From: Gyromitra esculenta
Taxonomy: Eukaryota; Ascomycota; Pezizomycetes; Pezizales; Discinaceae
DNA length: 64,000 nucleotides
Direction: 5' to 3'
Assembly: GCA_038503075.1 (NCBI GenBank)
Contig: JBCAML010000008.1
Coordinates: 1,364,001-1,428,000 of the forward strand
Below are positions 21,509 to 34,843 of this stretch, piece by piece; the stretch's first letter is position 1, and every line of letters starts with the position of its first letter. The translations under genes were made by a program, and so were the position numbers. The notes under the pieces were generated by a model. That model made no database searches. It had not been told where the DNA came from and worked only from the letters and a program-made list of their open reading frames with translations.

Positions 21509-23603
21509 ATGGAGCCCCTTTTCGCCGAAGGAGGTGTAAAGGCCAAAGTGAATAACATCAACCGTCTCGCCTCTCGATCATTTAGAGAAAAAGGTGGTGG
21601 GAGAGAAAATGCTGCATCGACCCTATCGCTAAATAAACTAAATCCTTCTCGTCCTATGCCGTCCTCAGTTGTATCGCCGCATCTATACCGTCCGAGATCT
21701 TACTCCCGGTCCGCAAATATGGCACACGATGAGGCAACTATCTTCCAGCGGGCACTGTGGAAGTTTAATACATACTGTAATCGCTACACGAATCGAAATT
21801 GGCGCCCGCAGCAGAGGCGGAAAGGAGGCGGGAAGAGTTGGAGTGTGAAGGATGTTATGAGTGTTCGCAATTTTGTCAGGACGATGTGGGTGCTATTGGT
21901 ATGGTGGGGGGAGAGGAGGGTGTTTAACACAGCTATCCAGAACTGTACCTGGGACAATTGGGAGGAATGGGTAGGGATACCTTCTACGCCTATAATATTT
22001 CGATCGTCTCTCTGCCTGATGCTAAAGTTTAGCTTCAATATAGCCAGCAGGCGCAACCCCTCACCGTATGGTCCTTATCGCCGACCCCCAAATCATCGAC
22101 CCCCACACCTACTCTCGTCGTGGTCTCTCCTTGAAGGCAACAATTTACTACACCGACCAGTTTATGCGACGTTCCTACCACACGATTCAAAACTCGCTTT
22201 TTCCCTCCACCACACTCTTCCTCGGGGATCTCTTTGACGGCGGCCGCGAATGGATTCATACTCCACCATCCCTCTATGCTCAGGAGAATCATATACACAC
22301 CGAAGATTCCATCCCTGTGCGGGAAGACCCTCATGCAGAGGCAGACTGGAAGTCATATAAGGATGATTTCTGGTGGCAAGAGTATATCCGTTTTGCACAC
22401 ATATTCCCCAGTTTTCCGTGGAGAAAAACAGTAAAGACGCTTCCTGGAAACCACGATCTGGGAATCGGAAACGGGATCAGAGAGGGTGTGAAGGACAGGT
22501 TCACGACTTACTTCGGCGAGACAAGCAATGTTCTTGAAGTAGGAAACCACAGCATCGTTCTTATAGACTCTGTCTCGTTGTCTAACGACGTCAATCCTCG
22601 AATATGGGGCCCAGCACGTGAATTTCTCGATGACCTCCCAAAGCGGCTCTCAGAAGGTGAAAACACTGCTAAAAAATACCCACATAATATTGTGACCCTC
22701 TCCGAGGCCAAACTAGAGCCAGCGGATGGGCTAGGGGAAGCTAAGGAACAAGAAAAAGAAAAAGAAAAAGAGCCTCATTTGAAGAACAAACTCCCAACTG
22801 TTCTACTCACACATGTTCCTCTTTATCGCCTGCCCAATACCCCTTGTGGGCCTCACCGCGAGTCTGACAGCGCCATCTCTATCCGTGGCGGATATCAATA
22901 CCAGAACGTCCTCACACCCGAACTATCCAACGAGGTTCTCCGCAAGTCGTCCGCAAAATACGTTTTTTCCGGCGACGACCACGACTACTGTGAGGTCGAA
23001 CACATGTACACTGGTGACCAAGGAAAGGTCAAAGAAATCACTGTCAAGAGTTTTGCATGGACGATGGGGATCCGCCGACCGGGGTTCCTCCTTGTTAGTT
23101 TATACAATCCTGCAAACGGGAGGCTAGAAGCCGCGGGTGAAACCCCGACAGTGAAGAGTCATCTATGTCTTCTTCCAGACCAAATCGGCACGTTTATAAA
23201 GTATGTGCAGATGTTGGTGTTTTCACTCATCTCGATTATTCTTGGGGTGATTGTTAGGCGGCTTAGAGGGGCGAAGAAAGGCGAGGATGATGGCCCGATC
23301 TTGCCGACCTCGAACAACAGTGCACAAAGGGAGAAGGCAGCGTTTGGAATGTCAAGTTCTTCGGCCATGAAAGGATCGTCGAGGACCGGATCGAGGGCAT
23401 CGACACCAAGTGTGGGATATGGAAGGTACGACGAAGATGATAGTAAATACCTTAAACCTGCAGCATCTAGAAATGGAGGCAAGGGAAAGGCGAAAGGCAA
23501 CGGAAGAGGATGTATAGGCGGGTTAAGGGATGTTAGGGATGAGCTACTTGCTGTAGCGTGGGTTGTATTGGGCTATTATGCGTGGCTACTATGGAGGTGG
23601 TAA
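21509..23603 (+). CDS. CDC1: Cdc1/Ted1-type calcineurin-like phosphoesterase, ER/Golgi membrane
   Basis: Join 21509-21970 and 22044-23603, up to 673 aa. The 73-nt intron removes a frame break, giving EEWPAGATPHRMVLIADPQI. All metallophosphatase motifs are visible: ADPQIIDPHTY, FLGDLFDGGRE, LPGNHDLGIG, LLTHVPLYR and SGDDHDYCE. These belong to the Cdc1/Ted1/PGAP5 group, which remodels ethanolamine phosphate on GPI anchors and supports ER exit. An N-terminal hydrophobic segment (FVRTMWVLLVWW) and two C-terminal ones (YVQMLVFSLISIILGVIV; AVAWVVLGYYAWLLW) fit a multi-pass membrane protein. The start is uncertain: the first in-frame ATG at 21509 adds a basic Ser-rich leader, and MAHDEATIFQ at 21719 is an alternative. 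Whether it is the CDC1 or TED1 orthologue cannot be decided here. Confidence 0.9.
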
Positions 23604-24519
23604 GAGTGAAGTGTATTTCTATCGTTAAGGTTTTTATTTTACTTTTGGGTTGCATGGTATCATGGTTGGGAGTTAGAAGTTTGTTTGTTTTCTCGTCCTT
23701 TTCGTGTGTATACATATAGTTTACTCGAAAAATGCAGGGGTCAATAGCTGGCTTCCTGCACCCCGACAACAGTGAGATGGCAGGAATAGACGCAACGGGA
23801 GTTTTGGTTGTGGTGATGGGGGTACGTGCTACGAACACTACAATATGAACTCTTCATAATTCGTCTACTGTCTGGTTTGCATTTATGAGAATTTAGTAGC
23901 ATAACTTCTCACTCGATATACATACATGTACCATCAGAAAAAGTCTAATCACGTGACAACCCAACCCAACCGCACCAAAGGATAATTCTATACCATCCAA
24001 TATTATCCTTTCTGGTGGGGAAGGCTGAGCAGCAGGTATAAATTAGACATAACTTTTGGCAGTTCACGAGGTGTGTTTTAACCCACATTTGACCTACTGT
24101 TCTTAGGGATTAAACACGAAGACAAAAAACAGCACCAAGCCTATTTTTCCGGAATCGGTAGTAGATAGTACAAAGAAAGACGCGTTATGTACGAGTCTTG
24201 GCACCAAGGATCGGAGACCAGAAACAAACAGCTCTTATCCAAACACAGAGCAATCATGTTTTGGGGGGGGGTGTGTAAAACTACAATGAGGTTGCTATTT
24301 AAATCATACAATATCACTCGCTGAGAATGCGAGCTAATCTAGTTTTGGGGGAATTGCATCCTAAAGGGAACCTGAGCCGGATCACTCAGAGCAATGATTA
24401 TCGGGAAGCAAACACTTTATATCATTGGTTATGTAGAGTAACTCTGTTTGCGTAATGTCTTGTATTTCTTTGTTCTAAGCTGAAAGGACGCAACGTTACT
24501 TCAATACCCACGGAAATAC
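23604..24519. other. intergenic, no gene seen
   Basis: Contains a TACATGTA palindrome at 23923 and a G-run at 24262-24272. No supported ORF. Confidence 0.6.
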
Positions 24520-25557
24520 ATGCACGAAGATCATTTTTTTGAGGGTCTTTTTATTCTCAAGCACAAAGGGGGAGTGCAGCTCTCCCAACCCTCTCTCTAC
24601 TCTTCTTTCTGTACTCCGAGAAATAAGATGGCTAAGGACACGCACTCACGCAGAATTGAAGTGTCGCCAACCGGGGCGCTAAAGCCGAAAGGCTATACGG
24701 TCTTAAATTGGTCTGCACTTAAGCCAGCAACAAGGCCGATCACTGAGGTAGAGCGGGAAGTCCTAGGGTTTTACGATAAAGCGCGCGCCATCTCCATCGA
24801 CCGTGCCTCAGGCCTTTTTGTCTACAATTTTGGAACTCCCCCTCGAATCCACCGACCTCCTTACCCACGGCGTGGGGTTGAGCCACTCAAAGCTCCTCAT
24901 CCACTTGTAGGGACAAAACTGCACAGCCACTCGCCAATTTTTTGGCGGCCAAGATTATTTGCTGCTCGCATGAACTACCTCAGAAAAACTGAGGAGTACA
25001 ATCCCGACCTCAAACGTGATATCCGGTTGAGATCTGCGAGAGAAAAGGAAGCAGCGCGAGAGGAGGAGTTCAAATCGTACTTACGGTTAAAGAAAAGCGA
25101 GGAAAAAAGAAAAAATATGGCACTCAAAGAGGGAGAGCTGATTGATTACATGAATGTATTAAATGGTAGAAAGAAAGCTCGGCAGATTGAAGAAGAGGCT
25201 GATAAAGTCGAGATGGATAAACTTCTTGAAGAGATTAAATTAGTTACGGAGGAAACCATAGATACAGGCGGTGCGGATACAGGCGCGAGTGCAGAAGAGA
25301 ATGGGAACATGAAGACGCAGAAGAATGTTGAAACCGGGGAGAAGAGTTTTGGCACTACACGTAGTTCTGGTGCTTCAAACTCGAAAAACAAAGAACCGAA
25401 ATCTGTTTCCCTGGAAGATTCAGAGACCCGCAAAGCAATGCGCAAGGCCAAGCGTGCAGCTAAGCAAAAAACTAAGGCACGTAAGGTGAAGAAGCCAAAT
25501 GGTAAGAGTAAAAAGTCATTCCGAGGAGGTTTGAAAGAATTTTTTTGTTTCTGGTAA
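24520..25557 (+). CDS. basic coiled-coil hypothetical protein, single exon
   Basis: Open for 345 codons. The ATG at 24628 (MAKDTHSRRIEVSPTGALKP, with a purine-rich context) is the better start, giving 309 residues; the upstream 36 codons look like 5' UTR. Residues ~15-130 of that form contain an aromatic, Pro-rich segment (VLNWSALKPATRPITEVERE, FVYNFGTPPRIHRPPYPRRG). This is followed by a long charged helix (LKRDIRLRSAREKEAAREEE), an acidic linker and a very basic tail (RKAMRKAKRAAKQKTKARKV), which suggests nucleic acid or nucleolar binding. No known family was recognised. Length without stops and composition support a real gene. Confidence 0.6.
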   Translation: MHEDHFFEGLFILKHKGGVQLSQPSLYSSFCTPRNKMAKDTHSRRIEVSPTGALKPKGYTVLNWSALKPATRPITEVEREVLGFYDKARAISIDRASGLFVYNFGTPPRIHRPPYPRRGVEPLKAPHPLVGTKLHSHSPIFWRPRLFAARMNYLRKTEEYNPDLKRDIRLRSAREKEAAREEEFKSYLRLKKSEEKRKNMALKEGELIDYMNVLNGRKKARQIEEEADKVEMDKLLEEIKLVTEETIDTGGADTGASAEENGNMKTQKNVETGEKSFGTTRSSGASNSKNKEPKSVSLEDSETRKAMRKAKRAAKQKTKARKVKKPNGKSKKSFRGGLKEFFCFW

Positions 25558-28500
25558 ATTAGATTGATGTGGTTATATATATACATGTATACGTAGCTTA
25601 GGGATCAACTTCACGCTATAACTTCGGTTGCATGTGATATTCTTGTACCTAGATAAAACAATGAAACAGTGATTTAATAGCTTAGGGATCAACTATATGT
25701 ATATATATCCTCAGTTAGAGAGTATGAGGGTGCGAATGGTGAACTTAACATCTTAGCGCATACGTACAGCTCTTCATCTATGGTCTGCTATTCTAAAGTC
25801 GAGAGGAGCTGTTCACGTTCAATAGGGAGATTTCTATAGCTAGCTCACCTAAAAAAACGTCGCTTGTTCCAAATTTTCGAAAAAAAGTCGTAGGACAATT
25901 TATAAAATCTAATGGAAGATGAATTAACAACTTCCGGAAAAGACTCTGTCTATGGGAATCAAAGAGCTTCGATTAATTGCAGTATTTGAGAAGAAAAATT
26001 TAGCAGATATCTCCTGAAACTCTAGAAGAAACTCCACACTAAATCGTTTCAAGTCGGACCTGAATCTAACTTATACGGCAGCTTCTAACAAATATACTTG
26101 GTAGTGATTGATGATTTTGTTGGCGTCAGTGTTCAGAGCGGAATTCTATATAATGACGAAGTGATAAGGTATATTGCTTGCCACCTTCGGGTTACAAGGG
26201 ATATTTGTGACATTTGTCCAAGCTTAGGGGACTTTGTTGGATCCCTTAGAGAACTTCTTGAGCTATATGTGGGCGAGTGCGTTTCCATGACCCGAAAGGT
26301 GAAAGTTGACCTGTCAGGCTTCCAAAAGCGCCTGTACCTGCATAAAAGTAAGACATGCCTTGAATTTTCGTGAGAGGAATAAGAAAATTCATCATTGGTG
26401 TGATGAGGATGCGTGTATTGCCGGTCATCTTGCAGTTAGACATCCAACTGCCAGCAAAAAGAGCTGGCCAAACACGAGTGCATACTTCGGATGGACAGAC
26501 CTTCAGCAGATCGTTAGGGAAAATTTCCCGAGCCATTCGTTTTTAGCTGCAGACGTAAGACATTCGTATCTGGAGACCGGATTTATGAACGGCTTAAACT
26601 TGTGGTGTTCGCACATAAAACTCGTTCAGGAGCCGCTTCTTCGTGATCGACAGGGGCTACGATGTATTTTCAGAGCCCATGAGCTCTCGAACTAGTAATT
26701 CTTTAAAAAGTTATTTAGGTGGGTTCTCCTATGGTGCATTAGGAAAAGAGGCCTGGGTAAGCATAGGGTTAGGGTATATCATTGGTAGGGGTAACCCTGT
26801 TTCTCCACATTCCTGTCTGCCGAAGCCATTATTGACCATCCCTTGCCGCCCTTAAAAGAACTAAGTGGGCTTTGGCCTACAATTCGTGGCAAGTCGCACA
26901 TAGGTGTCTGCGAGCGTACCTCCCTCGGGAAGTACCCTTCTAACCACAGGGCTATCTTCGCGGACTTTGCGGATTGCCACAAAGCAAGACAGTTGATTTA
27001 TGACATTGAAGTACGAATGTAGGGTGCAAGGTGGAGCCTTTGAAAGCCCTGAATAGTTCTCTGGCGGCTCTGAGAAAACACTTTAATTATCTGCCCCGCA
27101 TTTAATAATTGATCATCTTTCTAATTTTCGGTAGTAGGATCACCAATTCCCGGCAGGGGCTGATAGTGATAATCAAAAAACATCGTCCGATTGCGATCTG
27201 AATGATTTATGGAGATGGGGAAACCCCAATTGTGGCCAGACCCCGCAGTTTTATCGGAATTCGGGAAGGAAGACGACGTCCGATTGTGCTCACGAGGCTA
27301 ACGTTATATACTCTATCTATATTCGATGCCTAGACACGCAGGGCACAGTGCATAATAGGCGAAGTGAATGGATGGATGGCTCGTCGTTCGTTGAGGCATC
27401 GTACACTATCCATCTCCATACATTTTTCTCGTATACCGAAAATTAATGTCAAAGGAAGGCTGTTCCGAGACATTTCACATATCGTCGCAAAAAAGGACTG
27501 GTATGGTCTTGTGCGCTGAGCTTTGGTGAAACGTTCTAATGTGTACCACGGTGTTATCAAACTGCCAAGACCATTTGAACTTCATACCTGAAGCGACCTT
27601 AACTGTTGAGCTTCCCGTGCTCCAACACGTCGGCACGATCACGCCTTGCAGAATGCGTTCAACGAGATTCTCTGCCCATAATATCGATCGCGCGCAGCTA
27701 GATTCTTAACCGCGGCAAGTTGCGTCCGTAGCTCTATCTTCAGGTTACAAGGCTGTTGTTGGTTATTTAGCATCATGATAAGGTGGATCACGAGAAGATT
27801 CTAAAGTTTCTGCTAGTTGTGAGTGTATATGTACTTCTTTGCTGTGCTGTTTTCTGTTTTCCGCCATTTGCATATCGTGTGTTTATTGCTTGGTTGAGTC
27901 TTCAATTGATGAAGTACCCCGCTCCAGTTATCACCCTCTATTTCTGCATCGAATACCCGGAGGCTATGCAATACATTTCAGCTGCTGCATAACGTTGTTT
28001 CCCCATATTTTTTCCGTATTGAGCGTCCCTGTGCTTAAGCATTAGTTTTTATAGTATCTTTTAATATCTCTGCCTTTGCTTCGCAAGACCGTAGTCTGGC
28101 CTTGTTTTTCTAGGTGCATATTTGGAAACCTTGAGACGTGAGTGGTCTATTATTCGCTTCACAGGCCGCATCGGCGAGAATCACATATAAGGCAGTTCGG
28201 TTGATTGGATTTACTGTGCTGATGTACGATGATCTACTTGGAAGCTCTTCGCCCTATCCCTCCCAGGGTTCGAACATCCCTTCCCCCGGTTTTGCGGAGA
28301 CATATTTGTGCCTGACGTACTGGCAACACACCTGAAGCTTCTAAGCTTCTTCAGACCGCATCCGCGTGGGACGTGACCCAATTGGACGAGAGCACCACTT
28401 TCCGAATAATGCTTTCGTTTTTGTGCCAATATATTCCACGACTCACGTGGAGAGAAAGGCGCGACATTGAGAAGCTAAATTTACTTTTCTGGTCAATGTA

Positions 28501-29294
28501 ACTGAAATTTCTCTGCACGCACGCATTTGCTAAAGCGAGAGAAGCGGTTCGGGGGGTGGATAGAGCTGGAGGAATAGGACGTATATGTACGTGTAGGTAG
28601 GTACCGGAGAGCTCATGGTACCTAGTGGCTGTCAAGGTGCAATTCTCAGAGTTGGGGCTGTCGACGATCTATCTGACACGCATGGCAGAATTCCCAACCC
28701 CAGTTCATCCATAGACGAGCGATTTGGGAGCGGTAATCCACTGGTCGTCGCCGTGAAGAGAGGTGGGTGGGAGAAGCAAAGCCCAACGCATCTCCCAGGC
28801 GTTCGGTTACACATACCTATCTTATCGTTAGCCTCCCCCCGGGCATCCCCTCCCCAGGATCTGCCAGAGTTGAATGCACAGCACAGCAGCCTGCCAGCGT
28901 CAACTCTATGGTTACTATCCGGGCATGGACCTTCCGCTTTACCATTGTAGACAGCGTGTGCTGGTAGCCATATTGAGCGTGGATCAGTGACGAACAATCA
29001 TCTCCGCATTCTAAGAGCTCTCGCTTCTGTGCTTGTCGGACATTTTGTAAATACACTCTGTGTCCCCCTCCCACTTTCTTATTTACTCCCCCCTCAAGTC
29101 CTTGTTCCCCTCGCCTTGACAAAATCGCGGTACCCCAGAATCAGCTTGATCGCCCACTTCTCCAGTATCTTCCAGAAAATTAAAGTAAAATAGTGTTATT
29201 AAGGTCTGATAGCTGGTTTCAAAAACATTTATATCATATCTCTCCAACTCTCCCCAACTAGTCGCTGGTGTCGGTATCACGGGTACCACCAACA
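25558..29294. other. 3.7-kb gene-poor region with ORF fragments
   Basis: Apart from the doubtful reading at 26098-27022, only short ORFs occur (27330-27560 minus, 27783-27992 plus, 28138-28335 plus, 28615-28997 on both strands). None has a recognisable domain. A TACATGTA sits at 25582, and two identical 17-nt copies of TAGCTTAGGGATCAACT at 25594-25610 and 25678-25694. The last 100 bp are the copper amine oxidase promoter. Confidence 0.45.
26098..27022 (+). pseudogene. possible decayed or unrecognised coding region
   Basis: Three plus-strand ORFs in different frames follow one another: 26098-26373 (DDFVGVSVQSGILYNDEVIR...), 26306-26695 (HHWCDEDACIAGHLAVRHP... GWTDLQQIVRENFPSHSF) and 26643-26855 (SYLGGFSYGALGKEAWVSIG). 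A further open stretch follows to about 27022. The composition is protein-like and the pieces overlap at frame changes, which would suit either a gene with several introns or one broken by indels. I found no consistent set of splice sites and recognise no family, so this is only a candidate. Confidence 0.25.
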
Positions 29295-31729
29295 ATGCGA
29301 CCTGACCCTAGAATATCCGTTACACAGGCGAAAGTTTCAGAAAAGCTTAACATCTTTCTACAATCACCCCAACCGCATCCTCTAGACCAATTGTCCGTCG
29401 AGGAAATCAACAAAGCTCGCAATGTCATCCTCAGGTCGCATCCGGGAGCTACAATTGTTTTTAGAACAATTACTCTAGAGGAGCCTCGTAAATCGACTCT
29501 GATGCCATTTTTACTGGCTGAACATAGGGGTGAATTGACAAGCAAAACAAGAAGACCTCCTAGGCAAGCTAGGATCCTATTTGAAGCAATTGCAAAGGAT
29601 AGATCAATCGAATTACGTGAATCAGTTGTCGAAGTGGTAACGGGCGAAGAGAAGAGCCATGAGGTGATCGATAAGAAATATCACGCTCCCTTGAATGCGT
29701 ATGTTCTCCATCCCATCCTTCAAGGTATTGTACCGATCTAAATTATTGCAGTGAAGAAGTTATTATGTTTCCAGAAGTGGCATTAGCGTCACCACTATTC
29801 CAGAAAGCTCTGGCTGGGCTCTCGCTACCATCGAACACTGTCATCGTCATTGATCCATGGATGTACGGTGGTTGGGAGAATCCGGATGAAAATAGCCCTC
29901 GATATATGCAAGGGTTAGTTTACGCTCGCGACCCAAAGACGAACAATCCAGATTCGAATCACTATGCATTTCCACTACCTCTGATACCGGTGATGGATGT
30001 GGTGAGGAGAGAGATCGTTAGAGTCGATCGATTGCCCACAGGTGGTAAGGATGATGGCTTCGAACATGGGACTGGTCCAAAGGATGCCCTTGCGCATTGC
30101 AAGGCTTGTGAATATATACCAGAGCTAGTTCTGGGTGGATTAAGGCAAGATCTCAAACCTCTGAATGTTGTGCAGCCTTATGGCCCATCTTTCACCGTCA
30201 CCGGGAACTCGCTGGTGGAGTGGCAGAAGTGGAGATTTAGAGTTGGCTTCAACCCTAGGGAAGGCGCGACAATCCACGACCTTTGGTACGATGGAAGAAG
30301 TGTCATGTATCGACTTAGTTTCAGCGAAATGTCAGTGCCGTACGGTGACCCTAGAGCACCCTTTCATAGGAAACAGGCTTTCGACTTTGGGGACGGGGGT
30401 GCCGGAAGAGCAGCCAATAATCTAGAGCTTGGGTGCGATTGCTTAGGTCTTATCAAGGTATTTGAGGTCGATTTTCGCATGGAATTGATACGAAACTAAT
30501 TTTACAAACAGTATTTTGATAGCATAATGAACGATGCCTACGGGACAGGTATAGTTTCGAAGAACGTTATCTGCATGCATGAGCAGGACGATGGTATTTT
30601 GTGGAAACATACGAATTACCGAACTGGGCGTGCAGTCGTCACTCGCAATCGGAAGTTAATCGTGCAATTTATCATTACTCTTGCCAACTACGAGTACATA
30701 TTTGCGTACCACTTCGACCAAGCTGGTGGAATCACAATTGAGACGAGGGCTACTGGGGTGGTGAGTACTGTTCCAATTGATCCCGGGAAAACCAGCCCCT
30801 GGGGGAACGTGGTTAGCCCGGGAGTATTGGCACAGAATCACCAGCATCTCTTCTGCGTTCGCATCGACCCCGCAATTGATGGATATGAGAATACTGTAAT
30901 CCAAGAGGAGTCTCATTCACTTCCATACTCGTCAGAAACGAACCCCTACGGGAATGGATACGAAGTCAAGCAGACAATTTTTAAGACTTCTGGCTGGGCG
31001 GATGCTGCACCTCAGAATGGCAGACTTTTCAAGATCGTCAATCCAAAGGTCCGCAATCCAGTGAGTGGGAGACCTGTGGGCTATAAACTGGTTCCTTCGC
31101 CTACACAGCTTGTGTTAGCCCACCCCGATAGCGTAATGGCGAAGCGTATGGCGTATGCTAGTCATCACTTGTGGATGACGAAATACAGGGACAACGAGTT
31201 CTGGGCGGCTGGACAGTTTACGAATCAGGGTTCCGTTGAGGTTTGTATGCCCATAATTTGTATGCATTATCTTCAAATGGCTAATGAAACCCTCAGTGTG
31301 GTGGCGTTAAAGATATGGCGGATCGTAAAGATAACATCGAAAATGAGGATGTTGTTGTATGGCATTCATTTGGCTTGACGCATAACCCTAGAGTTGAAGG
31401 TTTGTCCTCTAAAAAGAAAGCTTGCTATTCTCGTATTTGGTCACTCGGCTAATTTGGTAGACTTCCCGGTCATGCCAATTGAAACGCATCAAATTCACCT
31501 CAAGCCGGCCGATTTCTTCACTAAAAACCCAGCCATCGACGTCCCGTCGACCAAGAACCAAACATCTATTTTGTACAAAAAGGGTGGCCTCGTCAGCAGC
31601 TTCCTTACCGAGATTCCGCAGACCCACGAGAGCGACCGTAGAAAGGGAAAACTGTATTTGGAAGATACTGGTGCTGAGACACTTGTCCAGCAGTCACAAC
31701 AGCAAGGGATAAAAGCGTGTTGCATATAA
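29295..31729 (+). CDS. copper amine oxidase (TPQ-dependent), 5 exons
   Basis: Join 29295-29724, 29757-30457, 30512-31240, 31297-31399 and 31461-31729, 743 aa, in frame. The family oxidises primary amines to aldehyde, ammonia and hydrogen peroxide with copper and a self-made topaquinone. The TPQ site is Tyr437 in TLANYEY (consensus T-x-x-N-Y-D/E). Copper ligands are His487 and His489 in NHQHLF and His649 in LTHNPRVEDFPVMP, with spacings like yeast amine oxidase. The catalytic-base region FDFGDGGAG follows MYRLSFSEMSVPYGDP. Small N2/N3 domains precede (PLDQLSVEEINKARNVIL). There is no signal peptide, and the C-terminus (KACCI) is not a canonical peroxisome signal. The first intron is only 32 nt if the acceptor AAG at 29754-29756 is used; that join is the least certain. 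Confidence 0.95.
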
Positions 31730-33013
31730 GGCGCAATTTCGGAGTTCTAGCATGGGATATTTGTTGAGCTTTTTTTCGCGAGCTTTTCCTTTTTTTCCTT
31801 TTTCCGGCTTCTTTGCTTCTTTTCACAGGGGTTTGATTTAAAATGCATTTCTAAGGGTGGGTTTTCTGGATCATGTTTTCGATTTTAAAGGTGGGGGTAA
31901 TGTTTTCTTCTTCTTTTACGACTATCACGACGGAACGCAACGATTTCACGATCTCGATTAGAGTACTGCTTGGGGAGTTTCTTTTCTTTCACCATTTCGC
32001 AGTTTTTCGGCTTCATTCGTTCGCTTACTCTAGACTGCGGCTCAGGCTATGGAGGACCGAAGCTTTTCTCCCGATTGCAAGTTTTTTACTTTTCCTACTA
32101 TTATTACCACTTTTATGGTTTGTCCTCTGGATCGAATTTTCGTCTGGCTTAGGGTTGTACAAAGCCGGATTTATGCAGAATACGATAACTGCCCTTCGTC
32201 TAATTCACTGCCCATACATAAATTGTTACCCCGGATTTTAAAATTCCATGATGTGTAGAGTAGGGTGGGCTAGGCTAGCTGTACGGACATGTTGAACATA
32301 CTACTGGCACACGTGGATGATCCAGCACCGCGTCCCAATGCCGTGGGATGGCAAACAAGGCGAACCGGTTGAAGAACGTTTGCCAGCTGGAAATTAGGTG
32401 AGCTGAAAGTGACGAGGGGTTTGATTCGTTCGAGGATTCGAGTCATTATCTATCACTCGACAGGGTCCACGACATGGACTGCACCGAATTATTAATACGC
32501 TTTTACGCGGCTCTCGCTGTTCCACATGTAGTTACCCATACGTGAGAATTTTGGTCAAGACAGTTTAAAACGACGTCTATGCATGTTATGTTAACTACAT
32601 GTCGCTATCCGGGTGGGGCTTCGGAGGACAGTGCCGACGAACACGCAGGTGGATAGGGTAGGGAAGGATCACGAGTGATACTAAAGTAAAAACTTTCATG
32701 CAGAATGGTTTTTGGGAAAAGGTGTTGTCGAATACCAGGTGCCCCAAGCTCTGTCAATCGGAGACGGCGCAGAGTATATAGGTAGATAAGTTGTAATTAA
32801 GCCACATAGGTTGAGATCGCAACTATGATTGTTGGAAGCAAGAGGAAGGGAAAAGAAGGATGGTGGGTGTTGTGATGCACAAGAGGTTTTTTTTAATCTT
32901 AACTACCAAACATAAATACATGTATATATAAAAATAAATAAAAACGCTAAACACAAATACCTCCCCCCCACACGAAGCGTGGAAAGAAAAAAAGCAATTC
33001 CTCAATCCGCATT
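31730..33013. other. convergent 3' flanks, no gene seen
   Basis: Lies between the ends of the amine oxidase (+) and MET17 (-). It is T-rich near 31770-32110, where a translated reading looks artificially hydrophobic (31873-32241). A TACATGTA is at 32917. Confidence 0.55.

Positions 33014-34843
<1,830 letters not shown>

Noticed and set aside
26764..26780. GGGTTAGGGT as telomere-like repeat
   Set aside because: Fewer than two units; not an interstitial telomere.
28262..28290. GGGTTCGAACATCCC as a T-arm of a tRNA
   Set aside because: The flanks do not form a cloverleaf.
28615..28997. Overlapping ~110-121 codon ORFs on both strands
   Set aside because: GC-rich, mutually antisense, with no domain or splice context.
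29725..31460. Broken copper amine oxidase pseudogene
   Set aside because: All interruptions coincide with splice-like sites and the spliced frame keeps every catalytic residue, so it appears intact.
31873..32258. Hydrophobic ORFs suggesting a membrane protein
   Set aside because: T-rich 3' flank DNA gives Phe/Leu-rich translations; no start context or homology.
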